The position numbers and the translations under genes were made by a program. A model generated the notes under the pieces. It worked only from the letters and a program-made list of their open reading frames with translations. It was not told the origin of the DNA and searched no databases. Positions 9,674-20,554 of a stretch of 64,000 nucleotides of DNA are shown one piece after another (the first letter of the stretch is position 1; every line of letters begins with the position of its first letter). Origin of the DNA: Strigamia acuminata (Eukaryota; Arthropoda; Chilopoda; Geophilomorpha; Linotaeniidae); NCBI GenBank assembly GCA_949358305.1, contig OX442320.1:11610259-11674258 (forward strand), given 5' to 3'.

Positions 9674-11842
9674 ATGTTGGGTGCATTTATTCTTTGGGTG
9701 GTTGTTACTACGATCAACGGCGCTCCGTTTGTGGTTAAAAATGTGAGTTTCGTCTCGGAGTGACTTGGAAAAATAGTCGTTGAAAGAATTTAACCCTTTG
9801 GTTCGTTGTCCCCACAGGGGGCGCCGAGCAGAGCCGAGTTGCGTTTTGAATACTGATTATGTATTTTGGATTTTTTTTTCTTGCCAGTTTTATTCAAAGC
9901 CAGTAACAAGAAACGAACCCTTGACCTTGGCATTGGCCATCACAGCCATGGTGGAAGGTGAATTGGATTACCCTAAACACGACCCCTACAACGTCCCCCG
10001 GACGAATTTCAGGTGCCAAGACCAGGAACATGCCGGCCTTTACGCAGACACAGAACTGGACTGTCAGGTAACGAACGGATTGGTCAGTTCAGTGGCGGTT
10101 TTAGCATGTGTCCATGTTTTAAACCGTCACTGCTAGGGTTTGTTATTGTTGTGGTGTTTTGAATAGTTTGAATTGGTGCGCAGGTGGTGCGACATTGTTA
10201 CAACCCGTACAAGATCGAGAAGTACCACGTTTGCCCCAACATGACGGTTTTCGATCAGGAATTGAGGACTTGTATTTGGGCGCCCATCGTCGATTGTACG
10301 AGGGCGCCGCTCTATTACAACTTGAATAAGGATTTCTATCCGCCGCCTGATACTGGTGTTGGGCCGATGGGAGAAATGTTTCCGTTGCCACCTGACCACC
10401 ACAAACCAGGAGGCGCGGGTGGTCAAAGTGGGGGATTTAAGCCTGGCCATGGTGGAAGTGGAAGACCTGGACAGGGCGGTGTGGTTGCTCCGGGTCAGGG
10501 AGGGCAAGGCGGTGTTATTGCTCCTGGACAGGGTGCATCTGGCCAAACTGGGCAAACTGGGCAATCTGGACAAGGAGGATCTGGGCAAACTGGACAAGGA
10601 GGATCTGGGCAAACTGGACAAGGAGGATCTGGGCAAACTGGACAAGGAGGTCGACCAGGACAAGGTGGACGACCAGGACAAGGTGGACGACCAGGACAAG
10701 GTGGACAAGGAGGTGGATCAGTTGGACAAGTAGGTGGATCAGGTGGACAAGGAGGTGGACAAGGTGGACAAGGTGGTCGCCCAGGACAAGGAGGTGGATC
10801 AAGTGGACAAGGTTCTGGTGAAACTGGACATGATTCTGGTCAAACTGGACATGGTTCTGGTCAAACTGGACAAGGTGGTCGACCAGGACAGGGAGGTGGA
10901 TCAAGTGGACATGGTTCTGGTCAAACTGGACAAGGAGGTCGACCAGGACAAGGATTTGGACAAGGTGGACAAGGCGTTGGATCAGGTGGACAAGGATTTG
11001 GACAAGGTGGACACGGAGGTGGATCAGGTGGACAAGGTGGTCGCCCAGGACAAGGCGCTGGGTCAAGTGGACATGGTTCTGGTCAAACTGGACAAGGTGG
11101 TCGACCAGGACAAGGATTTGGACAAGGTGGACAAGGAGGGGGATCAGGTGGACAAGGAGGTGGATCAGATGGACATGGTTCTGGTCGCCCAGGACAAGGT
11201 GGTGGATCAAGTGGGCATGGTTCTGGTCAAACTGGACAAGGTGGTCGACCAGGACACGGTGGACAAGGCGGTGGATCAAGTGGACAAGGAGTTGGATCAG
11301 GGGGACTAGGATCTGGTGGGTCTGGGCAAACTGGACAAGAGGGTGGACTCGGAGAAGCAGGGCCAGGAGGAGAGTCACAAGGCCCGTCACCCACCCCGTC
11401 GCCAGTAAGCGTCGGCCACCCAGCAACTCCTGCCGGCATCATCATCGTGACCGGCGGACCCGTCGGACAGGGAGGCCCGATCATCGTCAACCCCGGAAGT
11501 GGCGGACAATTACAACCGGTGCAACAAGGACCGAACGGCACCGCGTTCATCTTGGTACCAATCAGCTGGCCGCAGTCGCAGCAACTGCTCGAGTCCAACG
11601 ACACAGTCTCGTGGCGACCACCGGCCGAAGGAGGGACGCAATCGCCCACCATTTTCATCGTTTCCAGACCCCCGGACAAACCCGTTTTCATCTCGGCCAC
11701 CGTGCCCGTCAAACAGGGCGAAAGCGAAAGCGACGCCGGAAACACCGGAGATACCGAAACGAATGCGCACGTCGACAATCAAAACCAACTGCCGTGGCCG
11801 ATACTCAAACAATTCATTAAAGATTTCAATAAAAAGGAATAA
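9674..11842 (+). CDS. Secreted chitin-binding protein (one CBM14 domain) with Gly/Gln repeats
   Basis: Three exons (9674-9742, 9888-10067, 10184-11842) join in phase 0 and give 635 aa. Residues 1-16 or so are a signal peptide (MLGAFILWVVVTTING). One peritrophin-A type chitin-binding domain is visible, with six Cys at residues 66, 82, 88, 100, 113 and 121. About 320 residues of GGSGQTGQGGRPGQGG-type repeat follow, then a Ser/Pro-rich linker and a conserved-looking hydrophobic tail (GIIIVTGGP; IIVNPG; FILVPISW) ending in charged residues. The architecture fits a cuticle protein of the CPAP1 type, or another matrix protein, that binds chitin through CBM14 and contributes an extensible hydrophilic tail. 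It is secreted. Repeat number is likely polymorphic. Confidence 0.88.
10420..11345 (+). repeat. Coding Gly/Gln-rich repeat
   Basis: The DNA is an imperfect array of GGTGGACAAGG-like units within the chitin-binding gene. It keeps several other frames open on both strands, including about 300 codons on minus. I treat these as by-products of the repeat. Confidence 0.9.
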
Positions 11843-11922
11843 ATGATCAATCTCGTATGTTAGTGCTGTGTAACCATTTTAATCGAATAAACGTCGTTTC
11901 ATTTCATCTTAGTTCGCGATTT

Positions 11923-11962
<40 letters not shown>

Positions 11963-12136
11963 TGAGTATAATAGAAATTTGCGATTTTGTGACGAAGATC
12001 AATAAAATCGATGTCAGTTTGCGTCGATTTAAGCCTGAAAATGAGCGTTGAACTTGTTTAAATGTTACAATTTTATTTATCGCGTGTTATAAATTACAGG
12101 ATGTTTATCAACGTGACGTTGATTTATTGTATCTCG

Positions 12137-13890
12137 TTATTCATGTGTGGCGAGCGCTTCTTTTAGCATTACCTCGGCTTTATTCCGCTGTGACAAGTTG
12201 TTCACTTTTCCTAAGTACCGGTTGCCCTTGGCCACACCTTTCCCATCTAAAATTTCACCCACTCTGAAAAAAGTATTTTTTTTATTTTATTTTATATTTT
12301 TTTAAAATTATTATTTTTCTTTTTTACTTTGGGCCTAATTCTTTTACTATTTCTGGTTTTCCGTAAACCGTCACTTGACCGGCGCCTTTGTCGTCGCCGA
12401 CTGTTATGAATAGGAAAATGTCCGTGTCTTTTAATTCGTTCACTATGATGCTCATGAAATCCAAATTCCCTTCTTTTCTGCAAAGAAAATTTAAAAAAAA
12501 TAATTTTTAATATTTATGTTAATTTATTTTTTTTATTTAAATTTTTTTTGCACTTGTGAATTGAGTAAAATTTAGGCCTAGGTTGGATTTGGAAAACTTT
12601 TTGCGCCTCCAACAGCGCGAGATCTCGGATCAAATTCAATTCGTTCTGAAAAAATTAATTCATTGTAAATCGTAATTTTTCTTCCGTTTTCGATCGGAAT
12701 TGACAACTTTCTGAGTTATTTTCAACGCTTTGCTCATTTTCTCCAAAAGTTCAACGTGTTGATCCGCACCGCCCCTAACATAACCAAAAAAAATAAAATT
12801 AATTTCAATTTTTTAATTTAAAAAAAATAATTAAAATACAAACTTTAAAAAACTCGTAAAAATGCGCTCTTTTTCGATACATTTCTGCATAAATGCTAAA
12901 ATCCGATTCCCAACAACAAACTGCAAATTACATTTGTTCTTTTTCCCTTTTTCCAGAGACAGAATTTTAATCGCCTAAAAAAAAAAAAAAATAAATCAAA
13001 AAAATCAAAACTACAAAACCAAACATGAAATTGCACTTGTAACTCGCTTAAATTCTTCACGTGAGTCCCGCAACACATATTTTCATCAATCCCTTCGATG
13101 CAAACGATCCTCACAGGCCCCGAATGATCATCGGGCAAACCCCGCGTGTGCGCCTACAAAAAAATTAAAAGAAATCAATTTAACCACCAAAAAACCTCAA
13201 AATCGATAAAAACAACAACATTTTCCAACTCCCGCGATCCTTTCTCGTAGGTTTTCACCGTCACCGGAATAGCAGCTCTGATTTTATCGTTTACAATCAC
13301 CTCCAACTCGTTTAACACGGAATCATTAACCGACGGTGCATCGAGTTCCACGTAGGAAATTAATTCGCCGAGGTTCCACGAGGTGGTTTTTAAATTGAAT
13401 TTGTTTTCAGCAACTGCGGATAATAAATGTTGACCGGAATGTTGCTGCATGTGGTCGAATCGTCGAATCCAGTCGAGTTTTAAGTCGATTTCTTCGTTAA
13501 TTGGCACCGAATGCGTCACAAAATGAACCGCCGACTCTTTATTTCTGGTTATTCGCAGCACCGGCACGTCGGATATTGTTCCTCGATCATCTGGCTAGTT
13601 TAGAAATTTATTTATTAATTTTTAGGTTGGTTTTTTTTTTATTTTAAATTCAATTGTACTTGGCCGCCTCCTTCGGGGAATAAAATCGTGACCTCCAACA
13701 CGACATTGTAGCCGTCGACTGTTTGGTTTTTACCATCGATCAGACGGTTGAGTTTGGCTGGATCGCAGGAAATTGCTTTCGTACGAAACTAAAATTTAAA
13801 AAAAAGAGTTAAATTATATATTTTTTCTTTATTTTTCGTTCGTTTAATTACCTCTTGCAAGTAACTATCCAACTGGCAAGCAAAAACCAT
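12137..13890 (-). CDS. Aarsd1: Alanyl-tRNA editing protein AARSD1 (AlaX type)
   Basis: Nine exons on minus: 13852-13890, 13660-13788, 13196-13594, 13037-13153, 12844-12974, 12708-12774, 12554-12645, 12328-12477, 12137-12263. They give 416 aa, the usual animal length. The protein hydrolyses Ser- and Gly-mischarged tRNA-Ala in trans, in the cytosol. Visible hallmarks are the zinc ligands of the editing site, HSGQH (H108 and H112) and MCCGTH (C216 and H220), the GLPDDHSGPVR motif, and a C-terminal DHHA1-type part (FLFITVGDDKGAG; GKGVAKGNRYLGK). The start in exon 1 (MVFACQ) fits the family. It is divergently arranged with CutC and likely shares a promoter with it. Confidence 0.96.
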
Positions 13891-14321
13891 GTTTGTTTGT
13901 TTACATTGAGTGACATCTGGTGGTCATTTTGGGAGCCAGGATTATAGGGTTTAGCTAAAACCTGACATAAGAAAAGAAGCTTATAAGATTATTAAAGCTA
14001 GATCTTCATCTCGGAAGTAAATATTTACACCTCCAGCAACATTTCTTTTCAAAATGTAACACTTTAATGAATAGTACACAAAAATTGTAATTTATTTCCG
14101 TTTTTTATCAACTTAAATAGCATATTCCCAGTTTGGTTCTGAAAGAGCGATTACGTATTTCCAAAATCCAGCACACTTGTGTCAATTGCAAATGGCGTCG
14201 CGCATGGATGCGTGAAAACATCAACACTTGAACAACAACAGGTAGTTTGCTTTAATTCATTCGTGCCAAATTAAAAACATTAAGATTGAATTTTCTTTAG
14301 ATTGGCCGCAATTTCTCCACC
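13891..14321. promoter_or_regulatory. Bidirectional promoter region AARSD1 / CutC and CutC leader
   Basis: About 430 bp separate the two divergent starts. On plus there is a spliced CutC leader: donor after 14241 (CAACAG|GTAGTT) and acceptor TTTCTTTAG ending at 14300. I see no clear TATA box, as is common for housekeeping pairs. Confidence 0.5.
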
Positions 14322-14975
14322 ATGTTTCTCGAGGTAATTGCGACCAACCTAGAGGACTGTACAATAATAAATCAAGCGCCCAATGTCGACCGCATCGAAC
14401 TGTGCGTTAATTTACAACATGGCGGCTTCACGCCTCCCTACTGCGTCATAGACCAGTGTTGTAGTGCGACCGAAATTCCAATCCGAGTGATGGTCCGGCA
14501 CTCGGACGAGAATTTCTACTGCGACAAAAAAGAATTCGAAAAACTACACCGCGACATCAGCCACATTAAAACGACCAAAGCCGAAGGAATCGTGACCGGG
14601 ATCCTGTCTAAAAATAACGAAATCGATGTGGCGCGAATGATGGAATTAATCGAGCTGGCCAAACCGTTAAAAGTGACTTTCCATCGCGCTTTTGATATCG
14701 TGGAGGACAAATTACACGCTGTTCAGATGTTGGCCAATTTGGAAGTGTGCACGGTTTTGACGCAAGGTGGCACGAATCACATAACGAAGAATTTGGGAGT
14801 GTTGAGCTCTCTGCGCGGTTACAATGTGCAAATACAAGGCGGCGGCGGTGTCAATTTGTCAAATTACTTGCTCGTCTCGAAGTATTGCGACTCTATACAC
14901 GTTGGTAGTGCAATTCGGATCGACGGCACTTTCAACACGGGCATAGATATTAATAAATTGAAATTGTTCAATTAA
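14322..14975 (+). CDS. CutC: CutC-family copper homeostasis protein
   Basis: One exon encodes 217 aa with the CutC TIM-barrel signatures: an N-terminal MFLEVIATNLEDC, DRIELC, GGFTPPY, RVMVRH, VTFHRAFD, LTQGG and IQGGGGV. Animal CUTC binds Cu(I) and is implicated in copper tolerance; enzymatic activity of the family is unproven. It is shorter than human CUTC (273 aa) because it starts right at the barrel; a spliced leader precedes it. The C-terminus ends soon after the HVGSAIR segment. No upstream in-frame Met was found. Confidence 0.95.
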   Translation: MFLEVIATNLEDCTIINQAPNVDRIELCVNLQHGGFTPPYCVIDQCCSATEIPIRVMVRHSDENFYCDKKEFEKLHRDISHIKTTKAEGIVTGILSKNNEIDVARMMELIELAKPLKVTFHRAFDIVEDKLHAVQMLANLEVCTVLTQGGTNHITKNLGVLSSLRGYNVQIQGGGGVNLSNYLLVSKYCDSIHVGSAIRIDGTFNTGIDINKLKLFN

Positions 14976-15218
14976 GATTAGCCAGTTGTCACTCTTCATT
15001 TCACAATTAACGAAAGTCAGCCTTGCAAAGGTCGACATCTACTTTTGTTAAAGCCACTTTTGAACGCAACTACTGTCTGCCAAAACAAGAAAGTAAAAGT
15101 ATGGGTCACTGCTGTCCTTATAAAAAGACATCCACGCCATTTTGTTGTGTGATATCAAGATAACCACATAAATAATAGACCGCCAAGTTGGTGTCAAACT
15201 GCACCAAATCTTTGACTA

Positions 15219-15397
15219 TACTCAGGCTCACCGTTAAAGACACACCACTAACACCAGTTCCTGTTGGCCGAGCCTATTTACTCCTCTCTAACAGTGTACA
15301 CATCCATTCTATTTCTGGTATTTTGGCCTACTTTTATGTAGCCCTACACCAGTGAATAGGCTCGGAACTGGTGTGTCTCTTATGGTGGGTCAAAGTA
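15219..15397. mobile_element. TACTC-family foldback element, copy A
   Basis: Inverted arms start TACTC and reach an inner GAGCC, flanked by TA duplications (15217-15218 and 15398-15399). The arms share GACACACCA and CCAGTTCC, though the left arm has short insertions. The core ends CTACACCAGTGA, as in copies B and D. No coding capacity. Confidence 0.7.
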
Positions 15398-15649
15398 TAG
15401 TGTGTTTCTCGCAAACCGACCATGGGATTTGGATGAAACTTGTTTTATTGGGTTTTTTATGTGGGTTTGCAACGGTTAGTAAGATAATAGACGCTCTGCC
15501 ACATAAATAATAGACAACGCCACCGTTTTAGGTTAATCGGTCGGGGACATTTTAAGACTTTCGTAACCCCTAAGAACTTTGATTTCTAGAGGCCTTTGTC
15601 TGAAATTTTTACTTATTTGCACGCGGATTTTATCATTTGCACGCATGTT

Positions 15650-15770
15650 TTATTAATCTTGAAAGTAAAATGAACACCCCCCGAATCCCTCGAAACATTA
15701 AATGCTGAGTCTGTCACTGGTTCGTAGGCCCTAGGTACTGAGCCTAGTTGAACTTATGGATAAAATGGCC
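15650..15770 (+). repeat. Dispersed repeat also found at 27.7 kb
   Basis: About 100 bp (AAATGAACACCCC, then GAATCCCTCG, CACTGGTTCGTAGGC) match 27725-27835 at perhaps 75-80 percent by eye. Fragment of an unidentified repeat family. Confidence 0.5.
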
Positions 15771-16031
15771 CTGTTTTCAGGCTTTTATTATGTCGTCTAG
15801 GGGTCGGTGGTTGCTTGACACACTGGGCCACATATGATTGATATGATCACTCATGGAGGCTGCAGCTCGCTCCGACGTTGTGAAATTTTTTTGCTTTTGT
15901 CGTGGCCTAAGCTATCCAGATTTCCCGGTACTAAATTTGTAAAAAGCTAAGACTGCAAAAATAGCTTTAGCGTGTGGGTATCACTTTTTTTGTTTGGATA
16001 AACAGTTTTTCTGCGTGTCAGGAAATTGCAA

Positions 16032-16194
16032 ATTTTACGAAGATATGACGTAAAATACTAATTGTATGAATAACAAATAAATGATGTTATTTATGGCTTG
16101 TCCAGGAAAATTCAGTACTTTAAAGAAAATTCCGTCAGGGGGAGCTCCCTAATATGGGCTTCCGGTCCCTGGCTAACCAGTCCAATTTTTGCAA
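16032..16194. mobile_element. 163-bp insertion with TTGCAA target duplication
   Basis: The paralogous promoter at 23240-23270 reads straight through GAAATTGCAACACC. Here the same sequence is split by 163 bp, and TTGCAA is duplicated (16026-16031 and 16189-16194). The insert has no inverted ends, so it may be a short non-coding retroelement. It sits directly upstream of the Cys-rich gene at 16265. Confidence 0.65.
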
Positions 16195-16264
16195 CACCGA
16201 TAAGGATAAATTGAAAAGGAAGGTTTAGCAGCTGCAGTGTCATTTCATTTTCCAGAATTCAGAG

Positions 16265-16622
16265 ATGAAGCTTTTGCACCTCAGTGTTGTATTAGTTGCA
16301 TTCAGTTGGTGTGGCTTTGCTGAAGGTTGGGGTATTCAGAGATGTAATTACACAAAATGCCACCAGAACCCGTGTCCTGAAGTGAACGGCTGCGAAGATG
16401 GACAGTACATTCCCAAATGCCCTGGTTGCTGCAATTACTGCGAATCTTACCTAAGTATGAACTTATTGTTTTGTTTGAGTTTGAATCTGATGACATTTAT
16501 TTATTTCAATAGAGGAAAATGAAAAATGTTTACAAGCTGGTGATCTCATTATGTGGATTGTGGGTGAATGTGCAGAAGGTTTAAAATGTGATCAGTCAAC
16601 TGGAAAATGTATTAAAAATTGA
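16265..16622 (+). CDS. Small secreted Cys-rich protein, IGFBP-N-like (FPI type), gene 1
   Basis: Exons 16265-16454 and 16513-16622 (phase 1 junction) encode 99 aa. It starts with a signal peptide (MKLLHLSVVLVAFSWCGFAEG), then a Cys-rich half-module ending CPGCCNYC, then a second half, ECAEGLKCDQSTGKC. This order matches the IGF-binding-protein N-terminal fold (C-C-C-C...GCxCCxxC...C...GLxC...C) used by insect fungal protease inhibitors. A secreted protease-inhibitor role is inferred. Its closest relative is the gene at 23325, with shared promoter, intron position and 3' UTR. Confidence 0.8.
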
Positions 16623-16942
16623 AAGCAAATAAAAGTTGTTGACAAATAATTATTTTGTTTTCTTGAATTGGCAAATGATTAGTTCACACTGGCAGTAAGG
16701 GATTAACAGTAATGCAAGAACAAGGTGCTTTGTGGGATAGTACTGCTGCAATCTTCTTGGATATTTACTCTCTCGGAAGGTTTTGATCAATAAAATTAAA
16801 AATAACTACACAATTATAATTTATTTGAGTATAGCAGATGCATAGAAACATAAAATTAATGAACCTTAATGCTTTATACAGTCATAAATTAAATTTTTTT
16901 TTCATGTTGAAAACGAAAGACTCAAAAAAGTTGACTCAAAAA

Positions 16943-17670
16943 ATGAAGGTAATATATATAATTTCTCTGAATTGAAGATTTTATAATTTATTATTTTTTT
17001 AGGTTATATTTCTCCTCTTGTTGCTGCTTCCAATAGTGAGCTTATTTAGACAAAGGGAAGGACGTCGAATTCGTAAGTGAATCTAACTTTGATTCCCATA
17101 TGTCTCCAATTAGAAAAGCATTCACACTTATTCAAACAGAACAAACATGAGTTTTACATTATCATGGAAATAACATTTTTTAATAAGAAAAATCAAAATT
17201 ATATTAACTTAAATGGTCATAACAATCACAAAAATAAATAAAAATCAAAACTACTTCTCCTAGTGGTAGTATACAGTCTGGAGTTAGTAGTAATGAGGCT
17301 CGACCAATGGAATTTGGGGGCCTTTTTGAGTTCAACCAGAGTATAGTCAATTATTTTTATCTGCCTAGTCCTACCCGAAACCGAATGGTCATTTCTGGAT
17401 TAGACGATAATTAAAACTTTGTTTCTCTCTTAAGGATTCCTATATGAACTTTGTGACGAGAAGTTTGAATGTCATCGAGCTTTCACGTGTTCAGCAACAC
17501 TTCACAGATGTGTGGAATTATCATGTGGACCAATTGAGTGTGACGGCAAGGATTTGTGTACAAATGTAACCGAAGAGGAGTGCACTAAAGTTGGAACTCG
17601 GAAATTATTTTATCGGTGTGGGTGTTGCAGTGAGTGCGGCAAAAAAATTAATTTTTTGAAAAAAAACTGA
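16943..17670 (+). CDS. Secreted Cys-rich protein with permuted IGFBP-like module, gene 2
   Basis: Exons 16943-16948 (only ATG AAG), 17003-17072 and 17435-17670 join in frame to 103 aa. The signal peptide is MKVIFLLLLLPIVSLF. After it comes a half-module of the second type (CDEKFECHRAFTCSATLHRC) and only then the CGCCSEC half. This is the reverse of the order in genes 1 and 5, so the protein starts in mid-domain. The six-base first exon recurs in the minus-strand genes at 17734-19349 and 20555-22154. Intron 2 carries a TACTC-family element. Confidence 0.75.
17140..17343 (-). mobile_element. TACTC-family element, copy C (truncated)
   Basis: Read on minus it matches 30078-30320 over most of its length: TACTC end, GAGCC, CTACCACTA, AGAAGTAG, GACCATTTAAGTTAATATAA, CTCATGTTTGTTCTGTTT. 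The second arm is missing. It lies in an intron of gene 2. Confidence 0.65.
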
Positions 17671-17733
17671 ATCAATAAAGATGACTAGCAATTTTTTTAG
17701 TTGAATTTATTGATGAAATGTTTCCATTCTCAT

Positions 17734-19349
17734 CTACACATTTTCACATCTGTCACAACAGCGGCAGATTTTAACATCTCTTAGACGTAGAATTTGCCCC
17801 GGTGGACACTTTTCAGCATTGTAGCAATCAACTAGATTACAATCTGGGGTACATTTTTGGACACAGTTGCCAGTTTCCTTGGAGCACTGTAAAAAAAAAC
17901 ATTCACATCATTATGAATTCATGGGAGAGATTAGTAGCGATTTGCCGATGTTTGAGCAAAGAGTGCTCCCTGGAACAACAGTCGAGGGTACCCTAGCAAA
18001 ACAACATAAAAAAGATGTCGCATCTGCTTTTAATCGTGTAGGAGTACTTTTGCGGCGCGATTTTGATAGTACATGCACCATGTACTAAACTCTATTCCAA
18101 AAAGTAATTGAAATACTCCCATTGGTTGGTTGGTGCTCTAGTTCAGTTGTGTATTGAATATGATGCTGTTTTCAGATTCCAGTAGACTTGTGCGAAGATT
18201 TTCAATGCATTTATACTGGTGTTATGAATCTCCCAACCAATGGGAGTATTTCAATTACTTTTTGGAATAGAGTTTATTTTGGTCTGTGATTTTGATCGCA
18301 GCCAATCCGGTGAGACCTGATTGGCTGTGAGCAAAATCGCAGATTTTATTTTATTTTTCCGGCATAAGTATAACTTTTGACCTTGGGTTCAATGTCAATG
18401 TCAACCATTCCCTAAATCAGGACTTACCCAATTGTTTTGTTTAAATCTACTGACCTCTAATTCAGGACTGCATTTGGCATCTTCTTCGGTACATTTTTTG
18501 CCACTTTCTTTAACAAGAATAAGAAAATTAATCGAAAAGAATTAACTTGCGAAACAACATATAATAATCATACCGAGGTATTTGACACAACTGCTGCAAC
18601 AACCACACCAAGAATACTTCTTGTAAGAGCCCTTTTCACATTGATCTACACTTGCACATTTAACATACGTGCACATCGCAGGGTCGCACGTTTGGTTTAC
18701 GCACAGTTGCTTCATCTTGGAACACGTCAACCCTTCACCGCATTGCTCATCTTTTTCGCACGGATCGTATAATTTTCCTAATCATAAAAATTTATATTTT
18801 AAAAATATATAACCAAAAGCGTTATTGATTTACTGTTGGGAACACATCGTTGACAGCATTCACATTTTGAAGGATCTCCGGGCTCAAGATGCGCGTTAGC
18901 TTCGCACCCGACCACTCGACCACACACAACTGCATTACAGTTGAACGCACACCGCTTCGGTGTGCTTGCGCATGATATTGAAAGAATCGATAAAAAGAAA
19001 ACGAGCTGTAAAGATATACAGGATGTTTGCAGTAAAGTGTTTCAGTTGCGTGTCTTTGGACAAATAGCATCAATTTGTTTTTGTATTTTTGACCTTCAGC
19101 AAGGTCATGACCTCTGAACATCTGTGAAGGGCATCGGGCAATTACAATGACCCAATTACGAATGACCTTCGACATTGTGTTCAAGGTCAACCATTTTTTA
19201 ACTTTTTGTTCGTTCAGGTATTGGAGTGAAAGCACCCAGTACTGCGTTAACAAATAGATCGAAAGATATTCGACCAAAACACTTTAAAATGTATTCGCTT
19301 TTAAAATGATAAAAGTAAATTTGCAAACCAAAATTGCTGCTACCTTCAT
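17734..19349 (-). CDS. Secreted multi-module IGFBP-like Cys-rich protein, gene 3
   Basis: Five exons on minus: 19344-19349 (ATG AAG), 18834-19005, 18574-18777, 18455-18507, 17734-17886. They give 195 aa. After a signal peptide (MKLVFFLSILSISCA) there are two full IGFBP-like modules and a final half. Module 1 contains CECCQRC and DEQCGEGLTC, module 2 CGCCSSC and AKCSPELEC, and the third half ends ICRCCDRCENV. Each half-module is its own exon or exon pair, so the gene grew by exon duplication. A 189-bp MITE sits in the last intron. A protease-inhibitor role is inferred from the family. Confidence 0.8.
18087..18275 (+). mobile_element. 189-bp MITE, copy 1
   Basis: Long terminal inverted repeats (AAACTCTATTCCAAAAAGTA start, about 40 bp) enclose a short core. 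A nearly identical copy of the same length lies inverted at 56960-57148. The flanks of this copy are compatible with a TA duplication. Non-coding; inserted in an intron. Confidence 0.9.
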
Positions 19350-19612
19350 TTGTCAGTTGAGTGTGAATTGTGAGAGAGTGATTGCTTCACAAGGGATGTT
19401 ATGGGAGTTCACTTATTGTCAGAATTTGAATAGGATAAGGTGTTCGAGGAAATAAAATGGTTTAGTCATTATTTGCCGCAATATCAGCACACCTTTAGTG
19501 TTTCCCTGGTGAATGCAATCTTTTCAAATTCTAATCTAAAATAAATTACTTTATCTGTAAACGGTGACCCATTCATTTTAACATTAAATACAATGTGAGT
19601 CAGAGACCAGAC

Positions 19613-20024
19613 GATTTTGAAAATGTAATTACTCCGTAACTAATTAAAATTTTTATTTGATACTAAAACCATTATACGTAGTTTGGAATGCCATTTTTAT
19701 GTCTGGAGAATTATATCTCTCGGATGCATTTAAAGCATACAAAAATTGGCAGGTCTTTCTGGCTCAGGAAAGCATCTGAGTCGTAGATGGCATTCAATAC
19801 TCCGAAAAATGGTTTTAGTTTCAAATAGCTGCATAACTAAATATATGTAACTATAAGTTATTTTAGATGAAAAATAATTGTTTTATTCAAATCTGATGGT
19901 ATAAATTAGTTTTGCTTAACTTTTAAGTCATATTTTTGGTGTTATTCACAAAGTGAGTGAATTTTTCACTCACTTTCTAAACTTTTGAAATGTAGCTACG
20001 GAGTAATTACATTTTCAAATAATC
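19613..20024. mobile_element. 412-bp MITE with 30-bp inverted ends
   Basis: The left end GATTTTGAAAATGTAATTAC is matched by the inverse at the right end (GTAATTACATTTTCAAATAA). The ends differ at few positions. Non-coding. It lies between genes 3 and 4. Confidence 0.7.
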
Positions 20025-20267
20025 AGGTTTCTCTTTGTGTAAATTGATTTTGTATAAAATATAAAACAAATGATTTTTCTAAATATTTTATTTCGTTGTA
20101 CAAATTGCCTCAGTGTACTAGATATAAAATAGAAATAAGTTACACTTCAGTAAATATCCATGTGAAATCGTGTGTAAAAGTGAACTTGTTACGTGTAAAA
20201 CGATATTTTCATGGGTAAAAATGCACTTTTTAAGCGTAAAAGGGCAGTTTTTAGGTGCAAAAGAATC

Positions 20268-20540
20268 CAGGGCCGGATTTAGGAATTGCGGGCCCTTAGC
20301 TACAACTTTCTTAAGAACCCAGTTGGAGGTGGGTGGCGGAAGATAACGTCGTAGAAATAGTATTTTGCTCAAACAAGTAGGAGAAATAAGTGGGGTATCC
20401 CTAGCGGATCACCATCCAAGCACTGACCAGACCCAATGCTGCTTAACTTCGGGGTTCGAACGAGAACGGGTGAGGAGCACGTTCCCATCCGTAATCGCGG
20501 GGCTTTACGCTGTAACATCTTTAGTCTAAATCTGGCCCTG
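20268..20540. mobile_element. hAT-like non-autonomous element carrying a 5S rRNA-like core
   Basis: Inverted ends CAGGGCCGGATTTAG and CTAAATCTGGCCCTG are typical of hAT-type MITEs. No clear 8-bp duplication is visible. The core at about 20392-20475 resembles the complement of 5S rRNA. Confidence 0.65.
20392..20475 (-). pseudogene. 5S rRNA-like sequence (fragment)
   Basis: On minus it holds GAACGTGCTCC, CGAACCCCGAAGTTAAGCAG and TTGGATGG, which match the internal and 3' parts of 5S rRNA. The 5' and 3' ends do not pair as in a working 5S gene, so I read it as a 5S-derived fragment or 5S-headed SINE caught in the flanking element. Confidence 0.6.
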
Positions 20541-20554
20541 TAAGAAGTGCATAT

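Noticed and set aside
10133-11426. Long minus-strand and alternative plus-strand frames over the Gly/Gln repeat
   Set aside because: The triplet-like repeat keeps several frames open; the plus frame with signal peptide, CBM14 domain and matched splice sites is the gene.
19021-19277. Minus frame continuing upstream of gene 3 exon 2
   Set aside because: Intron sequence; the start is the ATG AAG exon at 19344-19349, as in its paralogs.
20392-20475. Working 5S rRNA gene
   Set aside because: Only part of the sequence is there, the ends do not pair and it lies inside a mobile element.
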